DNA of 64,000 bases from Bosea sp. NBC_00550 (GTDB lineage Bacteria > Pseudomonadota > Alphaproteobacteria > Rhizobiales > Beijerinckiaceae). The translations under genes and the position numbers were made by a program. Positions 1 to 9,670 of this stretch are shown here, piece by piece. The notes beneath the pieces were generated by a model. The model had not been told where the DNA came from. It was given only the letters and a program-made list of their open reading frames with translations, and did not search any database. Location: positions 5,543,501 through 5,607,500 of the forward strand of contig NZ_CP102772.1 of assembly GCF_026020075.1 (NCBI RefSeq). Reading direction: 5' to 3'. Position 1 is the stretch's first letter, and each line of letters opens with the position of its first letter.

Positions 1-1300
<1,300 letters not shown>

Positions 1301-1370
1301 CTAGCCCATTGGCATTGAAAGGAAATTTCCTAACGGGAATTAACGCTTCGCCCTGCCGTAACGGCAGTCT

Positions 1371-2000
1371 CTAGCGCGACCAGACGCCCTTCACCGGGGC
1401 GAAGGAGTAGCGGTGCTCGGGGCAGGGGCCGTGCTCGGCGATCGCCTTGCGGTGCTGCGGCGTCGCATAGCCGACATGGCCGGCGAAGCCATAGGCCGGA
1501 TAGCGCCGCGAGAGCCGCGCCATCATCCTGTCGCGTGTCACCTTGGCGACGATCGAAGCCGCTGCGATGGAGGCCACCGCCCCATCGCCTTGAATGATGG
1601 CCTCGCAGCCGCAGCCGAATTGCGGCGGGTCGTTGCCGTCGACCAGCACATGCAGCGGCGCGAGCGGCAGCGCGGCTACGGCCCGGCGCATCGCGAGCAA
1701 GGTCGCCTGGCGGATGTTCAGCGCATCGATCTCGATCGCGGTGGCGCTGGCGACCGCGACGGCCAGCGCGCTCTCGACGATCTCGCCGAAGAGTTCCTCG
1801 CGGACCGGCGCCGACAGCTTCTTCGAATCGTCGAGCCCATGCGGCACGCGGGCAGGGTCCAGGATCACGGCGGCGGCCACAACAGGCCCGGCCAGCGGCC
1901 CGCGCCCGACCTCGTCAATGCCGGCAAGCGGCCAGCGGCCGGTCGCGATGGCGTGGGTCTCTCGGCTGAAATCGGCGGGCATGGCCGGGTTATGCAACAT
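1371..2000 (-). CDS. rnhB: Ribonuclease HII
   Basis: RNase HII cleaves the RNA strand of RNA-DNA hybrids and removes misincorporated ribonucleotides. The diagnostic motif [13 protein letters not shown] gives the first acidic catalytic residues (D29, E30 from this start), followed by DSKKLS and by [13 protein letters not shown]. The protein is about 209 residues, normal for the family. I chose ATG 2000 (AGGGA just upstream) because the longer start at 2045 lies inside an intergenic palindrome (2041-2079) and would add 15 residues without family character. ATG 1982 is a third possibility. It precedes ccrM on the same strand. Confidence 0.93.
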   Translation of the reverse strand: MLHNPAMPADFSRETHAIATGRWPLAGIDEVGRGPLAGPVVAAAVILDPARVPHGLDDSKKLSAPVREELFGEIVESALAVAVASATAIEIDALNIRQATLLAMRRAVAALPLAPLHVLVDGNDPPQFGCGCEAIIQGDGAVASIAAASIVAKVTRDRMMARLSRRYPAYGFAGHVGYATPQHRKAIAEHGPCPEHRYSFAPVKGVWSR

Positions 2001-2040
2001 CCGTCCCTGGGGAGCCAGAGCGACATGAGTGCGCTCCACG

Positions 2041-2079
2041 GTCATCCCGGGTCTACGCTTCGGTTCGCCCGGGACGATG
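2041..2079. repeat. Degenerate palindromic intergenic repeat
   Basis: An imperfect palindrome with arms GTCATCCCGGGTC and GCCCGGGACGATG. It resembles the GTCATTC/GTCATGC-CGGG repeat family seen elsewhere in this window, but is short and degenerate. Confidence 0.4.
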
Positions 2080-2105
2080 GCGCCTCACTCTCCAAACGCT
2101 CCCGC

Positions 2106-3299
2106 TCAAAACAAACTCAGCTGCGCCTTCTCCTTCTCGGGCTTGACGAACAGGTCGGTGCGCAGGCGCCGCCGCGTCGTGTTGAAGCCGCTGCGCTCAG
2201 CCGCGAGCTCGAAGCGCCGGCCGATCATCCAGGCATAGGGGCCTGAGCCGACCATGCGCTGGCCCCATTGCGAATCGTAGTCCTTGCCGCCGCGCGTCGA
2301 GCGGATCAGCGACATCACATGCCGGAGCTTGTCCGGGTGATGCGTCAGGAGCCATTCCTGCACGATGTCGCGCACCTCGAGCGGCAGCCTGAGCAGCACA
2401 TAGCCGGCCTCCTGCGCGCCCGCCGCCTTGGCGGCGTCGAGGATGCGCTCGATCTCATGCTCGTTGATAGCCGGCACGACCGGCGCGACCAGCACCGTCA
2501 CCGGAATGCCGGCCTCCGACAGCTTGCGGATCGTCTCCAGCCGCTTGGGCGGCGAGGCGGCGCGGGGCTCCATGCCGCGTGCGACCTTGGGGTCGAGCGT
2601 CGTCACAGAGAGCGCGACCTTGACCAGCCCCTTCTCCGCCATCGGAGCGAGGATATCGATGTCGCGCTGGACCAGCGCCGACTTCGTCACGATGCCGACC
2701 GGATGATTGAACTTCGCCAGCACCTCCAGGATCGAACGCATGATCCGCAGCTTCTTCTCGATCGGCTGATAGGCGTCGGTGTTGGTGCCGATTGCGATGG
2801 TGCGCGGCTGGTAGGAAGGGGAGGAGAGTTCCTTCTCCAGCAGCGCCGCGGCATCGGGCTTGGCGGTCAGCTTGCTCTCGAAATCGAGGCCGGGCGACAG
2901 GCCGAGATAGGCATGGGTCGGTCGCGCGAAGCAGTAGACGCAACCATGCTCGCAGCCGCGATAGGGATTGATCGAGCGGTCGAAGGAGATGTCGGGCGAG
3001 TCGTTGCGCGTGATGATGTTGCGCGCCTTCTCATAGGCGATCTCCGTCGTGAACGGCGGCAGCTCTTCCAGCGAGCCCCAGCCATCGTCCTCCGCGACGC
3101 GCTGCTCGGCCTCGTAGCGCCCGCCCGGATTGATCGTGGCGCCGCGCCCGCGCCGTCTCTCCGGATCGATGCGGTGGCCGGCATAGGCCATCGGGTCGGC
3201 CGGGGCGACGACAGGCGCGGAGACCGTCGGCTCCCGGTCGTGCCGCTTCAGCGGCTGGGCCGCCGGATAGGGCCTCTCGGTGGGTCTGGCCTGACGCAT
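2106..3299 (-). CDS. PA0069-family radical SAM protein
   Basis: The protein has 397 residues. The radical SAM cluster-binding motif CxxxCxxC is seen as GCEHGCVYC (C116, C120, C123), within the family signature YRGCEHGCVYCFARPTHAY. It is related to spore-photoproduct-lyase-like radical SAM enzymes; the substrate is unknown. ATG 3299 is chosen because GAGG precedes it and the Pro/Arg-rich N-terminus beginning MRQARPTERPYP is typical. The open frame continues upstream to 3566 but would overlap the divergent glycosyltransferase gene. Confidence 0.9.
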   Translation of the reverse strand: MRQARPTERPYPAAQPLKRHDREPTVSAPVVAPADPMAYAGHRIDPERRRGRGATINPGGRYEAEQRVAEDDGWGSLEELPPFTTEIAYEKARNIITRNDSPDISFDRSINPYRGCEHGCVYCFARPTHAYLGLSPGLDFESKLTAKPDAAALLEKELSSPSYQPRTIAIGTNTDAYQPIEKKLRIMRSILEVLAKFNHPVGIVTKSALVQRDIDILAPMAEKGLVKVALSVTTLDPKVARGMEPRAASPPKRLETIRKLSEAGIPVTVLVAPVVPAINEHEIERILDAAKAAGAQEAGYVLLRLPLEVRDIVQEWLLTHHPDKLRHVMSLIRSTRGGKDYDSQWGQRMVGSGPYAWMIGRRFELAAERSGFNTTRRRLRTDLFVKPEKEKAQLSLF

Positions 3300-3423
3300 G
3301 GCAGTCGAACCTCGTCCAAAGCCGGGAATCGGCGTCGGTTCTCGCTCACCAATGTGAACATACCAAGAACAAATGGCAAGTGACAGGATTGCGACATGCT
3401 GCGCCGCATCATAAGCATTGGGC

Positions 3424-3906
3424 ATGCTCACAGCCGTGATCCGGGCAGACGGTTCTCCACAGGCACTCGCCGCGACGCTCGCCGTGCTGATACCGGCGGT
3501 GGCCGAGGGTTTTCTCGGCCATGCGGTAATCGTCGATGCCGCGGGCTCGGCCGATATCGAGCGCATCGCCGACGGGACCGGGGCGCATTATCTGCGCGGC
3601 GGGGTCGAGGCCTGGCAGCGTGGAGCGGCCGAAGCGCGCGGAGACTGGATATTGCTGCTCGATGCCGGCGACGTCCCGCAGCCCCATTGGGTGCAAACCG
3701 TCGAGCGCCATTTACTGCTCGCCCCGAATCGGCCGGCACTGATCCCGGTGGAGGGGGCGGCAGCCTCGCTGCGTGAGCGTGCGGCAGTGGCCTTCGGTGG
3801 GCGCCGGCTGAGAGCGGGCCTCGTCGTTCCGAAAAGCGCGGCGCAGTCCGGGCACCTCGCTCGCGCACCGAAGCGGCTGGCGGTGCGGCGGGAAAGGGCC
3901 GGCTAA
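3424..3906 (+). CDS. Small family-2-like glycosyltransferase
   Basis: A 160-residue protein with a short GT-A-like core. The N-terminus MLTAVIRADGSPQALAATL resembles the first beta-alpha unit, and GDWILLLDAGDVPQPHWV holds a DxG/DAGD motif like the metal-binding DxD of GT2 enzymes. It is about half the normal GT2 length, so acceptor binding must be minimal or the gene is reduced. It lies divergent to the radical SAM gene with about 125 bases between them, and ends at a terminator hairpin. Catalytic activity is uncertain. Confidence 0.7.
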   Translation: MLTAVIRADGSPQALAATLAVLIPAVAEGFLGHAVIVDAAGSADIERIADGTGAHYLRGGVEAWQRGAAEARGDWILLLDAGDVPQPHWVQTVERHLLLAPNRPALIPVEGAAASLRERAAVAFGGRRLRAGLVVPKSAAQSGHLARAPKRLAVRRERAG

Positions 3907-3943
3907 AGAGCCGCCCTAGGTCTTTTGCGTTCCTGGCATGCAA

Positions 3944-3965
3944 AGGCCCCGCCGAAGCGGGGCCT
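3944..3965. terminator. Terminator hairpin between convergent genes
   Basis: A perfect 9-bp stem (AGGCCCCGC / GCGGGGCCT) with a CGAA loop, between the ends of the glycosyltransferase and the convergent membrane-protein gene. No long T-run follows on either strand. Confidence 0.6.
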
Positions 3966-4011
3966 CAGGATTGGGAGCCGGTGGCTCGGCCGGAACGCGA
4001 CGCCTATCCGG

Positions 4012-4878
4012 TCAGGCTTGCTCCAGCAGCAGGTTTTCGTCCCGATGCTCGCCGCCGAGTCCGGCAGCCCAAGCCGCCGCCGCGGCGCCGACAAGCAAGG
4101 CCGCCGCCGTCAGGAAGGCGGAGAGGACGGCGATCTTTCGGGCGCGTTCGGCTGCCTGCTTCGCGGTCTCCTTTGCCTGAGCCAAGCGGGCGTAGGCGTC
4201 ATCGATGCGCTTCTGGGCATCCTGCTGGGCGATACTGGCCCGCGCCGCGAGCCGGCCGGCGAGGTAGTCCCGATCGGCAGGCTCGATCTTTCCATTGGAG
4301 AGCGCATTGACGAAGATTCGCGAGGCTTCGTTACGCTCCTCGGCCGTTACAGGCTGCTGGCCGCTGGCGCGCATGGAATTGTCGAGCGCCATGCTGAGCG
4401 GATCGACATTCTGGGAGATCAGCGATGCCGCTCCCGAGCCGGCGGAGGCGACGCCGCTGGCTGCCGTCTTCGCGGCCCCGAACAGCGACGATGTCGCGAC
4501 GATGGTGATCAGCAGCGCGCCGGTGGCCCAGACGAGCAGACCATGGGTGGCGTCGCGCACTTTCCGCTCGTCCTTGGTGGAATCGAAGGTCGGCTGGCGC
4601 ATGCGGCCGGCGAGATAGCCGCCTGCCATGCAGCAGGAGACGGTGACCCAGAGCGCCCAGAGAGCGCCGGCGATCGCCAGCGCCGTTGCGCTCGAACTCC
4701 TTTCGTAATCGGCGGAGACCATCGACAGGCCGATGGCCGAACCGAATACGGTCATGATCGTCGAGATGGCGGTGGCGATGACGGCGCCGCCGATGATCGG
4801 CCCCCATTGCACGTAAGAGTGCGTCTGCTTGTTGACGGTCACCGGGGCGACGACGACGTCTGTTCCTGACATGGACAT
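4012..4878 (-). CDS. Conserved membrane protein (PhnA-like annotation in relatives)
   Basis: The protein has 288 residues. The N-terminal half carries several hydrophobic segments (about 25-50, 65-85 and 110-130) separated by a short polar region. A helical, Ala/Arg/Glu-rich stretch (about 205-245, coiled-coil-like) follows, and a last membrane segment lies near 248-272. The start ATG 4878 has a clear AGGAG. Similar proteins in rhizobia carry the uninformative name PhnA-like; I do not infer phosphonate chemistry. A 24-residue membrane peptide gene lies 9 bases upstream on the same strand and is probably co-transcribed. Confidence 0.7.
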   Translation of the reverse strand: MSMSGTDVVVAPVTVNKQTHSYVQWGPIIGGAVIATAISTIMTVFGSAIGLSMVSADYERSSSATALAIAGALWALWVTVSCCMAGGYLAGRMRQPTFDSTKDERKVRDATHGLLVWATGALLITIVATSSLFGAAKTAASGVASAGSGAASLISQNVDPLSMALDNSMRASGQQPVTAEERNEASRIFVNALSNGKIEPADRDYLAGRLAARASIAQQDAQKRIDDAYARLAQAKETAKQAAERARKIAVLSAFLTAAALLVGAAAAAWAAGLGGEHRDENLLLEQA

Positions 4879-4887
4879 GGGGATCTC

Positions 4888-4962
4888 CTATCGAAGCCCG
4901 AGGAACGACAGGATGGCCAAGATGACCACGACTAAGCCGACGAGATAGATGATGCTGTCCAT
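4888..4962 (-). CDS. 24-residue hydrophobic small protein
   Basis: A very short frame that begins MDSIIYLVGLVVVILA, ends in FLGLR and is almost entirely one membrane helix. It is supported by a near-perfect Shine-Dalgarno sequence (AGGAGG, ending 6 bases before the ATG) and by its position 9 bases before the next membrane-protein gene on the same strand. The sequence resembles small single-helix proteins that recur in alphaproteobacteria. Its function is unknown. Confidence 0.65.
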   Translation of the reverse strand: MDSIIYLVGLVVVILAILSFLGLR

Positions 4963-5122
4963 GAGCCCCTCCTGCTGGCGAAAATCGCCATCTGCGTGAG
5001 AGGCAAACGGTTCTGAGGGCGCAGAGGTTCCTCCGCACCCGTCCAGATTGCAAAACAGCCGAAACCTGTCGTCGCGGCTGCCGGCGTGTCGATGCTCGCT
5101 CCGGCGGTGTCGGAGTTCCCCG

Positions 5123-6010
5123 CTACACCTGATTGCGGAACGTGTCGCAGCTCTGCATCGAGCCCGACTGGAAGCCGGTATTGAACCACTTCGTGCGCTG
5201 TGCCGAGGAGCCGTGGGTGAAGGAATCCGGCACCACCGTGCCCTGCGCCGCTTTCTGCAGTTTGTCGTCGCCGATCGCGGAAGCGGTGCGGATCGCCTCC
5301 TCGATGTCGCCCTGGTCGAGCCGGCCCATGGCCTGGACGTTGTGCGCCCAGACGCCGGCAAAGCAGTCGGCCTGCAATTCGACGCGCACCGAGATGGCGT
5401 TGGCATCGCGCTCGGACGAGCGCTCGCGCAGCTGGTTGGCCTTGGGCAGGATGCCGAGCAGGTTCTGGATGTGGTGGCCGACCTCGTGGCCGATCACATA
5501 GGCATAGGCGAAGTCGCCGCCGCCGCCGAGCTTGCGCTGCATCTCCTGGAAGAAGGAGGTGTCGAGATAGACCTTGCGGTCCTGCGGACAATAGAACGGA
5601 CCCATCGCCGATTGTGCCGTGCCGCAGCCGGAGCGGTCGATACCGGAGAACAGGACGAGCCGCGGCGCCTGATAGCGGGTATTGGCCTGCTGCGGCAGGA
5701 TCTTCGTCCAGACATCCTCGTTCTGCGCCAGCACGGCCGAGACGAAGCGGCCCATCTGGTCCTGCGGCGGGCCGGACGAGCGTCGGGTCTCCTGCGTCTG
5801 CTCACGCCCGCCGATGCCGCCGATCATCTCGGCGCCACCGATCAGCAGGCGCGGATCGATGCCGAGCGCCCAGCCGAGCAGGCCGAGCACCACCATCGTG
5901 CCGATGCCGATGCCGCCGCGGCCGCCGGGCATGCCGGCGAACCCGCCGCCGCCACCGCTGCCGCGCCTGTCCTCGAGATTCTCGGACTGGCGGTAATCTT
6001 CCCACTGCAT
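5123..6010 (-). CDS. Neutral zinc metallopeptidase (YpfJ family)
   Basis: The protein has 295 residues. After a Gly/Arg-rich N-terminus (MQWEDYRQSENLEDRRG) comes one membrane helix (about 37-58). The periplasmic domain carries the zinc-binding HExxH site within VIGHEVGHHIQN and the downstream segment ELQADCFAGVWAH, which supplies the further metal ligand region of this family. The C-terminal DTFRNQV is short. The length is typical of the family. The physiological substrate is unknown. The gene stands alone downstream of cydB on the same strand, about 105 bases away. Confidence 0.92.
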   Translation of the reverse strand: MQWEDYRQSENLEDRRGSGGGGGFAGMPGGRGGIGIGTMVVLGLLGWALGIDPRLLIGGAEMIGGIGGREQTQETRRSSGPPQDQMGRFVSAVLAQNEDVWTKILPQQANTRYQAPRLVLFSGIDRSGCGTAQSAMGPFYCPQDRKVYLDTSFFQEMQRKLGGGGDFAYAYVIGHEVGHHIQNLLGILPKANQLRERSSERDANAISVRVELQADCFAGVWAHNVQAMGRLDQGDIEEAIRTASAIGDDKLQKAAQGTVVPDSFTHGSSAQRTKWFNTGFQSGSMQSCDTFRNQV

Positions 6011-6116
6011 GGACCGGTCCCCGAGAAAGCTCCCCGCAATCTCGCCAAGTGAGGCGGGGAACTCAAGCCGTCTTTGCAGGCGGCGGCTGAATATAGGCTG
6101 ACTGCGGCCTGTCGGC

Positions 6117-7121
6117 TCAATGATAGCCGCTGTCGGCCCGCACCTTGCCGCGGAAGGTCCAGTACACGAAGGCCGTGTAGAACAGGATCATCGGCAGCAG
6201 GAACGCGACGCCGATCAGCACGAAGATATGGGAGGAGGGCGCTGCGGCCGCATCCCAGATCGTCACGTCCGGCGGCACCAGATAGGGGAAGTTCGAGATC
6301 GAGAGCCCGAGGAAGCAGAGCAGGAAGATCGCGATCGTCAGCGCGAAGGGCGTGAACTCGTGCGCGCCATGGAGCCGCCGCCAGGCGAGATAACCGCACA
6401 GCGCCGTCAGCACGGGGAAGGGCCACAGCCAGACGAGATTGGCTGGCGTGAACCAGCGCTCGGCGATGCGCGGATGCGCATAGGGTGTCCAGAGCGAGAC
6501 CAGCACCGCGAAGGCCAGCAGCCCCAGCAGCAGGGTCTTCGCCTGACGCCGGGCCCGTTCGGCGACCGGGCCGTCCGTCTTGTAGAGCAGCCAGGTCGCG
6601 CCGAGCAGCGCATAGCCGACGACCACACCGGCCCCGCACATCACCGTGAAGGGCGTCAGCCAGTCGAGCGGTCCGCCGGCGAACTGTCCCTTCGCGACGG
6701 TGACGCCCTGGATCAGGCCGCCGAGCACAAGGCCTTGCGAGAACGCGGCCACCGTCGAGCCGAGCCAGAAGGCCAGATCCCAGCGCTGGTGATGCGGCTT
6801 GGCGACCCAGCGGAACTCGAAGGCGACGCCGCGGAAGATCAGCGCCAGCAGCATCAGCGTGATCGGGATGTAGAAGGCGGGCATGATGATGGCGTAGGCC
6901 TGCGGGAAGGCGACCCAGAGGCCGCCGCCGCCCAGCACAAGCCAGGTCTCGTTGCCGTCCCAGAACGGGGCAACAGAGTTCATCATCTGGTCGCGCTCGC
7001 CCTCGTCCTTGGTCGTCGGGAACAGGATGGCGATGCCGAGGTCGAAGCCGTCGAGCACGACATAGAGCATCACGGCGGTGCCGATCAGCACGGCCCAGAT
7101 GATCGGAAGATACCATTCCAT
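6117..7121 (-). CDS. cydB: Cytochrome d ubiquinol oxidase subunit II
   Basis: This is the second subunit of a bd-type quinol oxidase in the inner membrane, which couples quinol oxidation to oxygen reduction. The protein has 334 residues and many membrane helices. The N-terminus YVVLDGFDLGIAILFP and the motif FWDGNETWLVLGGGGL are hallmark CydB sequences. It begins 10 bases after the end of cydA, so the two form an operon. The sequence fits the cyanide-insensitive (CioB-like) branch that pairs with short-loop CydA. I found no CydX-like small gene downstream. Confidence 0.95.
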   Translation of the reverse strand: MEWYLPIIWAVLIGTAVMLYVVLDGFDLGIAILFPTTKDEGERDQMMNSVAPFWDGNETWLVLGGGGLWVAFPQAYAIIMPAFYIPITLMLLALIFRGVAFEFRWVAKPHHQRWDLAFWLGSTVAAFSQGLVLGGLIQGVTVAKGQFAGGPLDWLTPFTVMCGAGVVVGYALLGATWLLYKTDGPVAERARRQAKTLLLGLLAFAVLVSLWTPYAHPRIAERWFTPANLVWLWPFPVLTALCGYLAWRRLHGAHEFTPFALTIAIFLLCFLGLSISNFPYLVPPDVTIWDAAAAPSSHIFVLIGVAFLLPMILFYTAFVYWTFRGKVRADSGYH

Positions 7122-7131
7122 TGTCGTGCCC

Positions 7132-8562
7132 TCAGATCGCCGGCTGGATCTTGTCGTCGCCGGGATGGCCGTCTCCGAAGATCGTGGCGGCCTCGCCCTG
7201 CACCGCCTTGAGCGGGCGCTTCGATGGCTGCTCCGGTGGCTCTTCGCCGGTGATCTCGTCCGGTCCCTTGGCGATCAGGCGGTTGATCAGCAGGATGCCG
7301 GCCGTGAACACCACCGAATAGACGCAGACGAACAGGAAGAGCGAGATCGCGACCTGCAGGGTCGTGACCGGGGAGACGGCGTCGGCCGAGCGGATGATTC
7401 CCGTCGCCAGCCAGGGCTGGCGGCCGACCTCGGTGACGAACCAGCCTGAGAGAATGGCGACGAAGCCCGCCGGCCAGGAATACTGGGCGATCCAGAGCCA
7501 GCGTCGCGATTCGAATACTGTGCCCTTGCGCCAGAGCCAGGCGCCGGTCCACCCGAACAGGATCATCAGCACGCCGATCCCCACCATCGCCCGGAAGGCG
7601 AAGAACGGGATCAGGACGGGCGGCCGATCCTGCACCGCAAAGTCCTTCAGGCTCGGGAAGAGCGCGTTCATGCTGCCATGGGTCACCAGGCTGGCGACGC
7701 CCGGGATCGATATCTCGAATCGGTTGAGCTCGGCCTTCTCGTCGGGCCAGGCGAAGAGCACGAGGGCGCCGGGCTTCGACGAATCCCAGTGCGCCTCGAT
7801 CGCGGCGAGCTTGGCCGGCTGATAGGTCGCCGTGTCTCGGCCGTGGAAATCGCCGATCACCGCCTGCAGCGGCGCGGTCAATGCGATCATCAGGATCGCC
7901 ATCCGCACCATCGTCTTGGCCGATTCGGTGCGATGTCCGATGAGCAGATGCCGCGCGCCGGTCGCCAGCACGACGAAGGCGGTCGTCAGATAGGCTGCCG
8001 TCATCATATGGGCGAAGCGTAGCGGGAAGGTCGGGTTGAAGACGATCTTCATCCAGTCGACCGGGTAGGCGATACCATCGCGCACCTCATGCCCGGTGGG
8101 ATACTGCATCCAGCTATTGGCCGAGAGAATCCAGAAGCCGGAGAGCGCCGTGCCGCCCGCGACGATGATCGCCGAGGTGAAATGCAGCCAGGGCGGCACG
8201 CGCTTCCAGCCGAACAGCAGCACGCCGAGGAAGGACGCCTCCAGGAAGAAGGCCGAGAGCACCTCGTAGCCGATCAACGGCCCGATGACGTTGCCGACCG
8301 CCGTCGAGAACCGGCTCCAGTTGGTGCCGAACTGATAGGACAGCACGATGCCGGAGACCACGCCCATGGCGAAGGAGACGGCGAAGATCTTGGTCCAGAA
8401 GCGCGCGACCAGGTGGAATTTAGGATCGCCGGTCTTGAGCCACAGGCCGAGCAGCGTGGCGATATAGGCGGAAAGCCCGATGGTGAACGCTGGAAAGACG
8501 ATGTGGAAGGAGACGGTGAAGGCGAACTGCAACCTTGAAAGCAAGAAGGCGTCGATGACCAT
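7132..8562 (-). CDS. cydA: Cytochrome ubiquinol oxidase subunit I
   Basis: This is the haem-bearing and quinol-oxidising subunit, 476 residues with nine or so membrane helices. Visible features are the N-terminal histidine (H20 in FTVSFHIVFPAFTIGL), a GRDTATYQPAKLAAIEAHW block typical of the quinol-binding loop, and GWFVTEVGRQPW near the second haem ligand region. The total length and compact loop match the short-Q-loop, cyanide-insensitive type (CioA) rather than the long E. coli form. It is the first gene of the cydAB operon. No regulator lies next to it. Confidence 0.95.
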   Translation of the reverse strand: MVIDAFLLSRLQFAFTVSFHIVFPAFTIGLSAYIATLLGLWLKTGDPKFHLVARFWTKIFAVSFAMGVVSGIVLSYQFGTNWSRFSTAVGNVIGPLIGYEVLSAFFLEASFLGVLLFGWKRVPPWLHFTSAIIVAGGTALSGFWILSANSWMQYPTGHEVRDGIAYPVDWMKIVFNPTFPLRFAHMMTAAYLTTAFVVLATGARHLLIGHRTESAKTMVRMAILMIALTAPLQAVIGDFHGRDTATYQPAKLAAIEAHWDSSKPGALVLFAWPDEKAELNRFEISIPGVASLVTHGSMNALFPSLKDFAVQDRPPVLIPFFAFRAMVGIGVLMILFGWTGAWLWRKGTVFESRRWLWIAQYSWPAGFVAILSGWFVTEVGRQPWLATGIIRSADAVSPVTTLQVAISLFLFVCVYSVVFTAGILLINRLIAKGPDEITGEEPPEQPSKRPLKAVQGEAATIFGDGHPGDDKIQPAI

Positions 8563-8678
8563 TGCAGAACTCCATCCGGCAGCGCCATGAAGGCGCCGGG
8601 TTTCGCCCGCTGGGGCGCTTCTGGATATGATCTAATTCGAGCTTGCCCTGCTTGGCTCCGGTCCGCAACGCCGCTGCG

Positions 8679-9500
8679 TCAATTCTTCCCATCGAGCGCG
8701 GTTTTGAGCGCGCGCAAATCCCGCCAGGCGAGCCGCTTCTGCAATGGCTGACGCAGCAGATAGGCCGGGTGCAGCGTCGCGAGGGCGCGGATGCGCCGCG
8801 AGCCGGTATCGTACTCGACCCATTGTCCGCGCGAGCGCAGGATGCCGCTGAAGCCGAGCAGCCCCTGCGCCGAGGGCCCGCCGACGCAGACGAGGATATC
8901 GGGGTCGGCAAGCTCGATCTGGCGCTGGATGAAGGGCAGGCAGATCGCGACCTCCTGCGGCGTCGGCGTGCGGTTGCCGGGCGGCCGCCAGGGCAGCATG
9001 TTGGCGATGTAGACGTCTTCCTTGCGACTGAGGCCGATCGCAGCCAGCATCCGGTCGAGCAACTGCCCGGACCGTCCGACGAAGGGCAGGCCGAGCCGAT
9101 CCTCGTCGGCGCCGGGCGCTTCGCCGACCATCATCACCCGTCCCTCCGGATTGCCGTCGGCGAAGACGAGGTTCTTGGCGGTGGCCTTCAGCGCACAGCC
9201 CTCGAACTTGGCCAGCGCCTCTTTCAGCTCATCGAGCGTGCGCGCTTCGCGGGCAAGCGCCCGCGCGCTGACCGCGGCATCTTCGGGCGCCGTGGCGGCG
9301 GCTGCGATCGGCCGGGGCGCGGCAGCCGGACGGCCCGGCAGCGAACGCAGTTGTCCTGCGGGCCGGTCAGCGGGCGCCGGCTCGGCGAAATGATTGCGCG
9401 GCGTTTCGTCGAGCGCTTCCGTCACGCCCATCTCGGCGTACCAGCTCAGAAGCTCGTAAGGGTTTGGCTCGTCGGGGCCGGCTGCATCGGACAGGCTCAT
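8679..9500 (-). CDS. Uracil-DNA glycosylase, family-4-like
   Basis: The protein has 273 residues. The first 90 are Ala/Pro-rich and low in complexity. The catalytic domain shows [21 protein letters not shown] (water-activating motif 1) and a LHPAYLLR motif 2. Family-4 enzymes hold an iron-sulfur cluster with four cysteines. Here C102, C187 and C205 match three of them (17 residues between the last two), but the first cysteine position is F99. Related alphaproteobacterial proteins, as I recall, also read FEGC here, so this looks like a lineage variant rather than damage. It is divergent from the ETF-QO gene. Confidence 0.85.
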   Translation of the reverse strand: MSLSDAAGPDEPNPYELLSWYAEMGVTEALDETPRNHFAEPAPADRPAGQLRSLPGRPAAAPRPIAAAATAPEDAAVSARALAREARTLDELKEALAKFEGCALKATAKNLVFADGNPEGRVMMVGEAPGADEDRLGLPFVGRSGQLLDRMLAAIGLSRKEDVYIANMLPWRPPGNRTPTPQEVAICLPFIQRQIELADPDILVCVGGPSAQGLLGFSGILRSRGQWVEYDTGSRRIRALATLHPAYLLRQPLQKRLAWRDLRALKTALDGKN

Positions 9501-9670
9501 GAGCGCATCCTATACCCTGCAAAGCCGCTTCGCGAGCCAACGCAGTTGCAAAATGGAACGGGCACTTGGATAGAGGGGTTCCAGACTGGACGGAAGCCGA
9601 ACGTTGAACGAGTCGGCGGGATAGTTCATATATAAACAATTGCGCGGCGCGGATGAAGGCGGAGGGCAGG

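Noticed and set aside
1320..1352. A CtrA binding site upstream of ccrM
   Set aside because: CTAACGGGAATTAAC has a spacing of six, not the seven bases of TTAA-N7-TTAA, and only one half-site is good.
3300..3566. Upstream extension of the radical SAM gene by 89 codons
   Set aside because: It would overlap the divergent glycosyltransferase and is not family-like; ATG 3299 with GAGG fits.
6020..6065. A terminator between cydB and the peptidase gene
   Set aside because: The stem TCCCCGC/GCGGGGA is only 7 bp with a large loop and no T-run.
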